The translations under genes and the position numbers were made by a program. From CAZXCK01 sp964639225 (GTDB lineage Bacteria > Chloroflexota > Anaerolineae > Aggregatilineales > Phototrophicaceae), in contig CAZXCK010000010.1 of NCBI GenBank assembly GCA_964639225.1, forward strand, positions 1-64,000: a stretch of 64,000 nt of DNA. Direction: 5' to 3'. The notes under the pieces were generated by a model that was not told the DNA's origin, made no database searches, and saw nothing but the letters and a program-made list of their open reading frames with translations. Shown piece after piece: positions 1-8,137 of this stretch (the first letter of the stretch is position 1; every line of letters starts with the position of its first letter).

Positions 1-150
1 ACTGTCGAGGTGGTGGACGGCGCGGTTGTGCTCAACGGCGGTCAGGCGACCGTGACTGATGTGGACATCGAGGCTTCTAACGGCGTCATCCATGTGATCG
101 ACGGCGTTCTGGTGCCTGCCGAAGTGCTGGCGGCGCTGGGTATGAGCTAA
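1..150 (+). CDS. Fasciclin (FAS1) domain protein, C-terminal end
   Basis: Only the last 49 residues lie in the window; the gene begins upstream of position 1. The frame reads to a TAA at 148-150. The closing segment NGVIHVIDGVLVP is the typical C-terminal FAS1 motif (NGxIHVIDxVLxP). FAS1 proteins are usually secreted or membrane-anchored adhesion modules; nothing of the signal peptide is visible here. A strong hairpin terminator follows 30 nt later. Confidence 0.85.
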   Translation, partial: TVEVVDGAVVLNGGQATVTDVDIEASNGVIHVIDGVLVPAEVLAALGMS

Positions 151-180
151 GGTTCCATCTGCGTTAGCATGTTTGCTGAA

Positions 181-210
181 GCCCCGGACGCGCGTCCGGG
201 GCTTTTGTGT
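181..210 (+). terminator. Rho-independent terminator after fasciclin gene
   Basis: Perfect inverted repeat GCCCCGGACG / CGTCCGGGGC at 181-202, with a 2-nt centre, followed by TTTTGTGT. It lies 30 nt after the FAS1 stop and before the next gene's ribosome site. Confidence 0.8.
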
Positions 211-272
211 TCTGGTGTGCGGGAGTATCATCAGGGCAGCATCTGTTGTCACCAACTCCGAAAGGTGAACCC

Positions 273-1010
273 ATGCCTGAACTGTCTGATTTTGAGCGCG
301 CCTGGCTGTTGTTGCTGCTGGCGCTGTGGGCGGTTCAGCTCGGCGGTGGCTTTTTGCGCGGGCGGCTCAACGCCGAAGGGACGCATCGCATTCCGCGCCC
401 GCTGCGGATGGGATCGTCGCTGACGCTGGTCATCGCCGCTGTGAGCTGGTGGCTGCTGCTGGATGCCGGTCCGCTGCGTGATCTGGCGCTGCTGGTGGCG
501 CTGGGCATGACCGCCGGTTTCGTGGGCGACCTGTTTATGGCGCAGCTTATCGTGCGCGGACCGCTTTCGGTGCTGGGCGGTATGGGGATGTTCGGCCTGG
601 GGCATGTGCTGTATATCGGTGGGCTGCTGCGCTACGCGGACGTCACCGGCCTGGACGACTCCGCTGCGCGCTGGGGGGCGCTGGTGGTCGCGCTGCTGAT
701 CGGCGCGGTGAGCTGGTGGCGGGTTGTCTATCGGGGCGCTTCTGAACGCAGCGCGCTGCACATGGTGGCGCTGCCGTACGCGCTGCTGCTGGCGGCGACA
801 TTCGGTGTCGGGTCCGGGCTGGCGCTGCAATCCGCCGAGTTCATGCCGCTGGCGCTTGGCGCGGCGCTGTTCCTCACCAGCGATCTGTTGATCGCGGCGC
901 AGATGTTCTCCGGGCTGCATTTTCGCGGCATCGGCGATGTCATCTGGCTGACTTATGGCCCGGCTCAGATGCTGATCGTCTACGCGCTGCCGTTCTCGGC
1001 GCTATTCTGA
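273..1010 (+). CDS. YhhN/lysoplasmalogenase-like integral membrane protein
   Basis: A 245-residue, very hydrophobic protein with about eight predicted membrane segments. The pattern GDLFMAQL, then GMGMFGLGHVLYI, then TSDLLIA and a C-terminal WLTYGPAQMLIVYAL segment matches the YhhN/TMEM86 family. Characterised members hydrolyse the vinyl-ether bond of lysoplasmalogen; bacterial substrates are mostly unproven. The ATG at 273 is preferred over an upstream in-frame ATG at 207 because AAAGGTG sits 8 nt before it and the upstream 22 residues look non-coding and overlap the terminator region. It converges on the next gene with almost no gap. Confidence 0.7.
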   Translation: MPELSDFERAWLLLLLALWAVQLGGGFLRGRLNAEGTHRIPRPLRMGSSLTLVIAAVSWWLLLDAGPLRDLALLVALGMTAGFVGDLFMAQLIVRGPLSVLGGMGMFGLGHVLYIGGLLRYADVTGLDDSAARWGALVVALLIGAVSWWRVVYRGASERSALHMVALPYALLLAATFGVGSGLALQSAEFMPLALGAALFLTSDLLIAAQMFSGLHFRGIGDVIWLTYGPAQMLIVYALPFSALF

Positions 1011-1011
1011 A

Positions 1012-1548
1012 CTAAACCCAGCGATTGCGCTGGGGTGTACGCAGCCAGCCGCGATGGATGGCGCGCGCTTCCTCGGCGGTGATGAAGGCGTCCGGGCTGA
1101 TGTTGCGTACAAGCTGGTTGGCATGGGGCAGGTCGCGCTTGTTGAGCGTGCTGCGCAGCGTCGTAACGACGCCATTGCGACCCTCGCCGCGCATCTCGGT
1201 GACGCCGAAGCCAGCCTCGCGCAGCGCGATGGCGATGTCGTGGCCGCGAATTGGGGTGATGACGTTCATAATCATGTAACTGGTGATGAGACGACCCTCC
1301 AGCACCATCCCCAGGTAGCTGCCGACCGATGCCCCCAGGCAATAGGCGACCAGACTGGGGATGTCGTCCAGGTTGGTGATGACCTGGGCGATGACCAGCG
1401 CGAATATCAGCGCCTCAACGGCGGCCATTACCGCCGCGATCAGCCGCAGGTTGCGGGCAATCGCCACCATGCGCACCGTGCTGATGGAATAGTTCAGAAT
1501 GCGCAGAACAAGAATGACCAGCGCGACCAGCAGAGTTTCCAGGTCCAT
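1012..1548 (-). CDS. UPF0316 family membrane protein (DUF5698 + DUF2179)
   Basis: A 178-residue protein. The N-terminal half has three hydrophobic helices with ILNYSISTVRMVAIAR and GASVGSYLGMVLEGRL. The C-terminal half is a soluble DUF2179-like domain (IRGHDIAIALREAGFGVTEM...GEGRNGVVTTL). This two-part architecture is typical of UPF0316 proteins, whose function is unknown; DUF2179 domains are thought to bind small ligands. The ATG at 1548 is chosen over a TTG two codons earlier. Confidence 0.8.
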   Translation of the reverse strand: MDLETLLVALVILVLRILNYSISTVRMVAIARNLRLIAAVMAAVEALIFALVIAQVITNLDDIPSLVAYCLGASVGSYLGMVLEGRLITSYMIMNVITPIRGHDIAIALREAGFGVTEMRGEGRNGVVTTLRSTLNKRDLPHANQLVRNISPDAFITAEEARAIHRGWLRTPQRNRWV

Positions 1549-1634
1549 ACACAACCATCCAGTCTGGGTATAACCGTCATTGTTGATTATGTATTGTAAT
1601 CCGGGAAACCGTGCTTGTTGAGGCTTAAACCGCT

Positions 1635-1889
1635 TTAGAAGCCGCCTGGTCGCCGAATTGACAGCGAGCCGTCGTTTAGCCCGCGACGCAGTTCGAACGT
1701 GTCCAGGTCGATCAGGCCGTGCCTGCCAGCGATGGTCACGTTCTGCTCGTCGGCGGTTACCACTGTACCCTCGGCGATTTTGCTGTAACCCTCAAAAATC
1801 TGGACGTACTCACCTTCGCGCGGCAGTGTGCGGCCAATCCGTTGGAGCAGGCTGGGGCGGCTGCGTTTGCTTTTTCGAGAACCGGGCAT
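1635..1889 (-). CDS. Small basic conserved hypothetical protein
   Basis: 84 residues with a very basic start (MPGSRKSKRSRPSLLQRIGR) followed by a probable small beta-rich domain (GEYVQIFEGYSKIAEGTVVTADEQNVTIAGRHGLIDLDTFELRRGL). I do not recognise the family. The ATG at 1889 has an AAAGGGAG site 7 nt upstream, so a longer frame reaching 1982 is rejected. The basic tail suggests nucleic-acid or ribosome contact, but that is inference. Confidence 0.6.
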   Translation of the reverse strand: MPGSRKSKRSRPSLLQRIGRTLPREGEYVQIFEGYSKIAEGTVVTADEQNVTIAGRHGLIDLDTFELRRGLNDGSLSIRRPGGF

Positions 1890-1964
1890 CAGACTCCCTT
1901 TGTAAATGCCTATGCTGCTTATTATAGTCATAATTCGCTGGCCGCAAAAGCGTCTGGAATTGGC

Positions 1965-1970
1965 TATAAT
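1965..1970 (+). promoter_or_regulatory. -10 box upstream of WD40 gene
   Basis: Exact TATAAT in the context CTATAATGG, 35 nt before the WD40 start. No good TTGACA is visible 17 nt upstream. The same CTATAATGG string precedes the TPR gene at 44474, so it may be a preferred promoter core here. Confidence 0.45.
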
Positions 1971-2005
1971 GGAGGTCAGCATTTCGACTGATAAAGGTAC
2001 ACACC

Positions 2006-2965
2006 ATGCGTGAGATCATTTCTGTTGGCAACGTTGAACGCCTGGACGAACTCGCCCGGGTTCGCTGTGGCTGGATCACCGGTCTGGACTGGTCCCCGGA
2101 CGGTGGCGCGCTGGCCATAGCGGGCGCTGATGGCGTGCATCTTTATAATGGACGGTTTGGCGGCGCGCCAGATTACGTGCTGCGCGGCCACGAGAATCAC
2201 GTCAAGGGGGCCGCTTTCAGCCCGGACAGCCGTCTGCTGGCGTCGGTGGGTGCTGATATGTGCGTGCGCCTGTGGGATGTGATGCATCTGGACCATGACG
2301 TGCGCGAGGTCGCCGCACTGAGCGGCCACCAGGATTCGGTGGATGATGTCGTCTTCAGCCCGGACAGCCGCACCCTGGCGACCGCCGGTGCTGATGGCCT
2401 GGTGCTGTTGTGGGATGTGGAGACGGGCGCTGTCCGGGCGCAGCTTAAGGGCCACGAACGCGAGGTGAGTTCAGTCGATTTTGGTATGGGCGGCGCGGTG
2501 GTGGTCTCTGGTGCGCGGGATAACACGCTGCGCCTGTGGGATTTCGGCGCTGAGACCGAAGGCACTGTCATTGGCCAGCACCACGACTGGATACGTCAGG
2601 TGCGTTGCAGCCCCGCCGGGACGATGGTCGCCAGCGCCAGCAAGGATATGACGGTGCGCCTGTGGGACGCGATCTCCGGTGAGACTTATGGCGTCATTCA
2701 GGCGCACTGGCAGGGTGCCGACAGCGTCGCGTTTTCGCCGGATGGCGGTCTGCTGGCGACTGGTGGCCGCGACAACGCCATTCGCCTGTGGGATGTGGAG
2801 CAGGTGCTGCAAGCCGGGCAGGTGGGCATCAGCGACGCGCTGGTGACGCTTCAGCTCCACGAGAGGCCGGTGCTGGCGCTGGCCTTCAACCCGGCGGGGA
2901 CGCTGCTCACATCGGGCAGCGGCGATAACACGGTGTGCCTGTGGGCGGTACCGTCGGTCGCCTGA
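2006..2965 (+). CDS. WD40 repeat protein, single seven-bladed propeller
   Basis: 319 residues with no signal peptide or other domain. Seven blades can be counted from their D-strand ends: VHLYNG, VRLWDV, VLLWDV, LRLWDF, VRLWDA, IRLWDV and VCLWAV. Most blades contain the matching GH dipeptide and SPDG/SPDS turn. It should fold as a cytoplasmic protein-interaction propeller; the partner is unknown. ATG with AAAGG 11 nt upstream. It converges on the Nudix gene with a 4-nt gap. Confidence 0.9.
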   Translation: MREIISVGNVERLDELARVRCGWITGLDWSPDGGALAIAGADGVHLYNGRFGGAPDYVLRGHENHVKGAAFSPDSRLLASVGADMCVRLWDVMHLDHDVREVAALSGHQDSVDDVVFSPDSRTLATAGADGLVLLWDVETGAVRAQLKGHEREVSSVDFGMGGAVVVSGARDNTLRLWDFGAETEGTVIGQHHDWIRQVRCSPAGTMVASASKDMTVRLWDAISGETYGVIQAHWQGADSVAFSPDGGLLATGGRDNAIRLWDVEQVLQAGQVGISDALVTLQLHERPVLALAFNPAGTLLTSGSGDNTVCLWAVPSVA

Positions 2966-2969
2966 CCGA

Positions 2970-3458
2970 TCACAGCGTAAATTCCTCAAGCACATGATAG
3001 GGCGCGTTGGTGTATACGCGGTAGATCACGCGCCCTTTGAAGATCAGCATGTCCTGCATACGGTCGCGGACGGCGGGATGCGTGATGCGCGCGACCACCG
3101 CGTCGGGCTTCAGCCAGACGGTGTCCAGGCTTTCGTCGCTGGTCTGAAGGTCGCCGCCGGTATATTCCGCCAGAAAGCCAAACATCACCTTGACCGGTGG
3201 CATCACGTTGGAATAAATGCCGACCAGCGACCCAATGGTGGCCGTCACCCCGGTTTCTTCGAGAATTTCGCGGCGCAGCGCGCCGGTCAGCGTCTCGCCT
3301 TCTTCTACCTGACCGCCGGGGAATTCCCAGCCCCGGCGCGGACTGCGGATCAGCAGGACGTCGCCGTCTGCGTTGCGCACCAGCGCCGACACGGCGACGA
3401 TATGTCTGGGGCGTTCGGGTTGTGATGACACGGCTGCACCATCTTCCTTTGTTCGCAT
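2970..3458 (-). CDS. Nudix hydrolase
   Basis: 162 residues. A complete Nudix box (GX5EX7REUXEEXGU) spans about residues 49-71: G-QVEEG-E, then REILEETGV. Such enzymes hydrolyse nucleoside diphosphates linked to another moiety; the substrate cannot be told from sequence. It starts 12 nt after the stop of the homocysteine methyltransferase/MTHFR gene, so it is probably the last gene of that leftward operon. Confidence 0.9.
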   Translation of the reverse strand: MRTKEDGAAVSSQPERPRHIVAVSALVRNADGDVLLIRSPRRGWEFPGGQVEEGETLTGALRREILEETGVTATIGSLVGIYSNVMPPVKVMFGFLAEYTGGDLQTSDESLDTVWLKPDAVVARITHPAVRDRMQDMLIFKGRVIYRVYTNAPYHVLEEFTL

Positions 3459-3470
3459 TACCGGTCCTGG

Positions 3471-5357
3471 CTAATCCGGGACCGTCACCGCCGCGATGAC
3501 CTCGGCGGCCAGGTCGTAATGGCCGAAGGCCGGGATAACATAGGCTCCGGCGCACAGTGACTGCACGCGCTGCAGCAGCTCCTGGGCGATGCGCACGCCT
3601 TCCTGGGCGGCGTCGTCGCCGGCGTCTTCCATGCGCTTCATGATGGCGTCGGGGATGTTGATGCCGGGCACTTCATGATGCAGGAAGGCCGCGTGGCGCA
3701 CGCTGTAAAGCGGCATGATGCCCATGAGGACCGGCAGCCGGAACGTCTCGCCGGTAATCTGCTCGAAGCGTTCCAGGAAGTACTCGATGCGCTCCGGTTT
3801 GAACACAGCCTGTCCCAGCGCGAAGTCGGCCCCGGCGGCCAGTTTATTCCCCAGCACACGAATCTCGCGGTCCACGTCGTCGGCGAACATGTTCAGCGCG
3901 CAGCCGACGGTGAAGGCGGTCGGGCGGCCAATGCCGTTGCCGGCCATATCGACGCCGTTGTTCATCTTCTGCTTGATGAGTTCGATCAGCTTGGACGGCA
4001 CGATGTCGTATTCGTCCATCGCGTCGGGATAGTCGCCGATTTTGGTGGGGTCGCCCATTGTGACGAACAGGTTGCGCAGGTCGAGGGCGTGGGCGGCCAG
4101 CAGGTCGCCCTGGATACGCAGCAGATTGCGCCCGCGTGTGGGGAAGTGCAGCACCGTCTCCATGCCCACCTGCGACTGGATGACGTGCGCAACCGCCCAG
4201 GGACTCATACGCATGCGGGCGGCGGGGGTATCGGCCACGTCGAGCACGTCGGCTCCGGCATCACGCAGCAGGCGGGCGCTGCGCAGGAGCTTTTCGACGG
4301 AGATGCTGCGCGGGGGCGCGATCTCGACGGTAATGGTAAAGCGACCTTCCTGCAAACGCTGGAAGAGCGAGGTGGGGCGGTCAGCGACGGCTTCGCTCTC
4401 GTCGGTGTCGTTATCCACTACCTGGATGGCGGGGACCGAACGGAACGGGTCGGCCAGGGCGGCGTTCATGGCGGCGATGTGGGCCGGGGTCGTGCCGCAG
4501 CAGCCGCCGATGATATTGGCGCCCATCGCCTTGAATGTGAGGGCGTAGTCGCCGAAGTAGTCGGCTGTGGCCGGATACATGACGCGCCCGCCCACCGCAG
4601 ACGGGAAACCAGCGTTGGGCATGGCGGACAGCAGCATGGTCGGCTGGGCCTGGCGCATGTCCTGCAGCACGGCGGCGATCTGGCTGGGTCCGGCGCTGCA
4701 ATTGACGCCCACCACATCCGCGCCTGCCCGGCGCAGTTCGTGGGCCACGCGGGCCGGGGTATAGCCCAGCAGGGTGCGGTTGTCCTGGGTGAATGTCATC
4801 TGGCAGATGACCGGCAGGCCGGGCGCGACCTCGCGGGCCACGTCCAGGGCTTCCATGATCTCGGCGTGGTCGCTGAAGGTCTCCAGCAGCAGCACGTCGA
4901 TACCGGCCCCGGCCAGCGCACCGATCTGCTCGGTGAAGACGGCGCGGGCCTCCTCGCGTTTGACGTGGCCGTAAGGCCGAATCCAGGCGCCCAGCGGACC
5001 CACCGACCCGGCGATGTAGACCGAATCGGCCAGGGTGGGGTCGTCCTGGGCCATCTCGTCGATGACGTCGCGGGCGATCTCGACGCTGGCGCGGTTGATC
5101 TCGGCGACTTTGCCGGCCAGTCCGTAATCGGCCAGCTTAAAGCGATTGGCGCCAAAGGTGTTGGTTTTGATGAGCCGCGCCCCGGCTTCGATGTAATCCC
5201 GGTGGATTTTTCGCAGCACCGCCGGGGCGGTGAGGTTCAGCGAATCGAAGCAGGCGTTCATGGCAGCGCCGCGCTGGTGCAGCAGTGTGCCCATCGCGCC
5301 GTCGGCCAGCAGCGGCTCGCCCTGTTGCAGTCGTTCGAGGAAAGGTAACTTGGCCAT
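3471..5357 (-). CDS. Bifunctional homocysteine S-methyltransferase / 5,10-methylenetetrahydrofolate reductase
   Basis: 628 residues. Residues 1-320 are a homocysteine methyltransferase barrel with the start LLADGAMGTLL, the zinc-ligand regions GVNCSAGP and GGCCGTTP (about 284), as in the N-terminal module of MetH. Residues 335-628 are a MetF-like reductase (FTITVEIAPPRS, LFVTMGDPTKIGDYP, FALGQAVFKPERIEYFLERF). The architecture matches Bacillus YitJ-type proteins, which reduce methylene-THF and can transfer methyl groups to homocysteine. SD GAGGG precedes the ATG. With MetH 3.5 kb upstream it supplies methyl-THF and a possible second methyltransferase. Confidence 0.93.
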   Translation of the reverse strand: MAKLPFLERLQQGEPLLADGAMGTLLHQRGAAMNACFDSLNLTAPAVLRKIHRDYIEAGARLIKTNTFGANRFKLADYGLAGKVAEINRASVEIARDVIDEMAQDDPTLADSVYIAGSVGPLGAWIRPYGHVKREEARAVFTEQIGALAGAGIDVLLLETFSDHAEIMEALDVAREVAPGLPVICQMTFTQDNRTLLGYTPARVAHELRRAGADVVGVNCSAGPSQIAAVLQDMRQAQPTMLLSAMPNAGFPSAVGGRVMYPATADYFGDYALTFKAMGANIIGGCCGTTPAHIAAMNAALADPFRSVPAIQVVDNDTDESEAVADRPTSLFQRLQEGRFTITVEIAPPRSISVEKLLRSARLLRDAGADVLDVADTPAARMRMSPWAVAHVIQSQVGMETVLHFPTRGRNLLRIQGDLLAAHALDLRNLFVTMGDPTKIGDYPDAMDEYDIVPSKLIELIKQKMNNGVDMAGNGIGRPTAFTVGCALNMFADDVDREIRVLGNKLAAGADFALGQAVFKPERIEYFLERFEQITGETFRLPVLMGIMPLYSVRHAAFLHHEVPGINIPDAIMKRMEDAGDDAAQEGVRIAQELLQRVQSLCAGAYVIPAFGHYDLAAEVIAAVTVPD

Positions 5358-5433
5358 GCGATTAAACCCTCTGGGATGCCCCTGAGTCCGGGCTGTGCCC
5401 GACCTGATTGACGATAAGGTACTGCGGCGTTAT

Positions 5434-5877
5434 TCAGTTTTCTTCCGGGCTGCCGACGCCAAAAACGAACGTCGGCGCGCACTCGGAGTACAGCCGGATG
5501 TATGTGCCGTCGCGGTCCTGGGCCGGGGCCGCCGTCCAGCGCATCTGGGCGATGCCGGTGTTGCGACTCAACCCCTGCTCGATGTTGAGCGCCTGGTCGC
5601 GGTTGCGATACCACATGCCGACCTGCGTCTGCGGGTCGGTGGTGTACAGGATGCGCGTGGTCACACCGATGCCGAAGGGTCGCAGAAAGGTGTAGTCCTC
5701 GCTGACCAGTTCCGCGCCAGGATAGTCCACCAGCCAGGTGTTGGCATCTCTCACACAGCTTACATCAGCCGCGATATAGATGGCAACCGCGCATACAAAG
5801 ATGCCGATCACACTCAGCACCATAGCCACCGCGCAGCCCCTGTTGGAGTAGCGGCTCTCGTGGGCCGGGTATTCCAT
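5434..5877 (-). CDS. Hypothetical membrane-anchored protein
   Basis: 147 residues. One membrane helix at about residues 14-38 (GCAVAMVLSVIGIFVCAVAIYIAADV), followed by a roughly 110-residue extracytoplasmic domain with several Trp/Tyr. I do not recognise the domain. It sits between the homocysteine methyltransferase gene (77 nt downstream) and adenosine deaminase (68 nt upstream) on the same strand. Confidence 0.65.
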   Translation of the reverse strand: MEYPAHESRYSNRGCAVAMVLSVIGIFVCAVAIYIAADVSCVRDANTWLVDYPGAELVSEDYTFLRPFGIGVTTRILYTTDPQTQVGMWYRNRDQALNIEQGLSRNTGIAQMRWTAAPAQDRDGTYIRLYSECAPTFVFGVGSPEEN

Positions 5878-5945
5878 AAGATTGATTGTCCTTCCTGTGA
5901 TCGCTGTGCAGCCAGCAGAAACACGGTCTGCACAGCGCCAGATGA

Positions 5946-6983
5946 TTAAACCGGTGACGGCAGATCGTGAAAGGCGCGCAGCCGGGCGAACTCTGCCCGG
6001 AGTGACGACGCCAGTGCCTCTTTTTCGACGCCGGGCAGGCAGGCCGCCAGCGCTCCGTTGAGCACCAGCCTTTCCAGCATGTCCGCGTCAAAGCCGAAGG
6101 CCAACGCTGCCTGCCCGTATTCCCGCGTGAGGGTGGTGTTGAACATGGGCGGGTCATCGGAGTTGAGCGTCACCGCCAGCCCGGCGTCGATGAGCCGGGG
6201 CAGGGGATGCGCCGCGAAATCCGGGAAGAGGCCCAGGCAGACGTTACTGGTGGGGCACACTTCCAGGACGGTGCCGCGCGTGCGCAGTTCAGCCATCAGT
6301 GCCGGGTCTTCCAGGCAACGCACGCCATGACCGATGCGTACCGCGTTCAGCGTGTTGAGCGCGCCCCATATGCTGGCCGGTCCGGCCATCTCGCCGGCGT
6401 GGGGCACGGACGGCAGACCGGCGGCCTGCGCCATCTGGAAGGCCGCCGCGAACTTCTCCGGCGGGTTATTGGCTTCGGGTCCGCCCAGGCCAAAGGCGAC
6501 CACGCCGCGCCCCATGCCGCTGATGGCCCATTCGGCGATCATCTCGCCTTCGGCTGGCTCTACCTCGCGTGGGATGTCGATAACGATGTTAACCGTGACG
6601 CCGTGTTCGGCTGCGCCCCAGGTGCGGGCGCGTTCCAGGGCGTCGAGCTGTTCGTCAAAGGGCAGCCAGCGCGGTGGTGTGAAGGTCACCTCGGTGTAGC
6701 GGATGTTCTGCTCGGCCTGTCCCGCGATGAACTCGCGCAGCATGGTCTCGATGTCGGCGGCTGTCTGTACACAGGTACAGATGGCGTCGTACACGTCGCC
6801 GAAGTGATCCCAGCCGCGAAATGTGTACCAGTCGCGCATCTCGTCCAGCGTGCGGGCCGGCAGATCAACGCCGTTGCGCTGCGCCAGCCGCAGCAGAGTC
6901 TCCGGGCGGGTGGCCCCCTGGAGATGCACATGCAGCTCCACTTTGGGCATGGCCTGGATGTAGGTGTGCAGCGCAGATATCAC
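5946..6983 (-). CDS. Adenosine deaminase family protein
   Basis: 345 residues. All hallmark motifs are visible: metal-binding MPKVELHVHLQGA at the N-terminus, HAGE near residue 195, RIGHGVR near 217 and LNSDDPPMF near 275. Members hydrolyse adenosine or adenine to the inosine/hypoxanthine form; the substrate is not certain from sequence. It starts with GTG at 6983, overlapping the restriction-endonuclease stop by 4 nt (GTGA). In a methionine operon it could help clear adenosine released from S-adenosylhomocysteine; this is inference. Confidence 0.88.
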   Translation of the reverse strand: MISALHTYIQAMPKVELHVHLQGATRPETLLRLAQRNGVDLPARTLDEMRDWYTFRGWDHFGDVYDAICTCVQTAADIETMLREFIAGQAEQNIRYTEVTFTPPRWLPFDEQLDALERARTWGAAEHGVTVNIVIDIPREVEPAEGEMIAEWAISGMGRGVVAFGLGGPEANNPPEKFAAAFQMAQAAGLPSVPHAGEMAGPASIWGALNTLNAVRIGHGVRCLEDPALMAELRTRGTVLEVCPTSNVCLGLFPDFAAHPLPRLIDAGLAVTLNSDDPPMFNTTLTREYGQAALAFGFDADMLERLVLNGALAACLPGVEKEALASSLRAEFARLRAFHDLPSPV

Positions 6984-8137
6984 GACTCCCGCACCTCGGC
7001 TGCCTGCCGCAGTGTCAGCAGCACCTCTTTGAGGGGCTGATTGACCGCGCTCAACGGCTCTTGCAGCACCAATGTTTGGTAATGCTCAAGAAATTCGAGG
7101 CGCAGATTATGAAACCAATGTAGAAAGTGCCGTAGAAAGCTGATGCAGTCGAGGATGACAATCTCAATACCTTGGGTCTGCTCATATAATCCAGCGGCAT
7201 AATTTGCTACATCTGCATCAATGGGCTGAGTCGTGATGAATACATAATGGTTCACATATTGACCGCGTTGCCTGATTTTCTGCAATGCCTGATTAATGTC
7301 ATCATGGGTGACGACTCGTGTTTTCATCTCGTAGCTGGTTACTATCTGGTCAGCATTTTCCAGCGTGATCTCCAAATCGCCCAGCGCTTGTGTCTGGAAA
7401 TCTGCTGCTGTATGCGATTGAAGGGGGCGGAGTTGTTGGCCCGCTGTATGCCCAGCACATTGATAGGCCGCAGCTACAACCAGGACTGGCAATCGGCTGG
7501 AATTAGGTTGCCGCAGATGCTGCTCGACGAGTTCAGTAACAGCTTCGGCAGACAGGGGAATATCTCCACTGGCTGCGTTCAGACTCTCGATCAGACTTTG
7601 TATACGCTGGCGCTGCTCATCCCGCACGATAACCAACCACCGGACGGTTTCTACTAATAACTCATTTGCGGTGATATGGCCTTGGTGGACGGCGTCGAGC
7701 AGTTCGAGAACAACTTGATAAAGCTTGGCTGGACGTCCGACGAGATCTATACCAATTTCTAGCATACTATTGTGATTGCGTAATGCAGGTGTCAGAAAGG
7801 CGGTTGTCGGATTGCAGGGTAGCTCGTATCTTAAGATGAACCTTGTCACAAACTGCTCATCATAATATCGTCCAGAGAACGTATCGCCCCCGGTTATTTC
7901 CGTGTACGGTTTACGAATGTCCACTTCGGGCCGATGCACTTTTGCCAGTGAACAGGCAAGCAATAAACGCACACCAGCACGATTTTTGATGTTTCGTGTA
8001 ACATAGGCCACTTGTTGGACCAGTACTGGATCTCTAAGAGCTGGATCGTTCGGATTGGTTTGGACTTGCTGCCATGCTAAATCAAGGATCTCATCCGGGG
8101 TACAGTTGTTACTTCCTCCGGGTTGTAATTCGTCCAT
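6980..8137 (-). CDS. Type II restriction endonuclease, SacI-like family
   Basis: 385 residues. The sequence follows what I recall of the RE_SacI family: AGVRLLLACSLAKVHRPEVDIRKP, then YYDEQFVTRFI, LPVLVVAAAYQC, and a C-terminal DCISFLRHFLHWFHNLR block. A PD-(D/E)xK-like active site is visible: D of GDLEITLE (about 252) followed by EMK (about 269-271). It is encoded directly after an adenine methylase with which it overlaps by 61 nt. AGGAA lies 7 nt before the ATG. The stretch is visibly more AT-rich than the flanking metabolic genes, suggesting acquisition. Family call by memory; nuclease fold by motif. Confidence 0.72.
   Translation of the reverse strand: MDELQPGGSNNCTPDEILDLAWQQVQTNPNDPALRDPVLVQQVAYVTRNIKNRAGVRLLLACSLAKVHRPEVDIRKPYTEITGGDTFSGRYYDEQFVTRFILRYELPCNPTTAFLTPALRNHNSMLEIGIDLVGRPAKLYQVVLELLDAVHQGHITANELLVETVRWLVIVRDEQRQRIQSLIESLNAASGDIPLSAEAVTELVEQHLRQPNSSRLPVLVVAAAYQCAGHTAGQQLRPLQSHTAADFQTQALGDLEITLENADQIVTSYEMKTRVVTHDDINQALQKIRQRGQYVNHYVFITTQPIDADVANYAAGLYEQTQGIEIVILDCISFLRHFLHWFHNLRLEFLEHYQTLVLQEPLSAVNQPLKEVLLTLRQAAEVRES

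Noticed and set aside
3675..5348. 557-residue open frame on the plus strand
   Set aside because: It is antisense to the homocysteine methyltransferase/MTHFR gene; its composition is His/Gln/Gly-rich with no recognisable motif, a typical GC-rich shadow.
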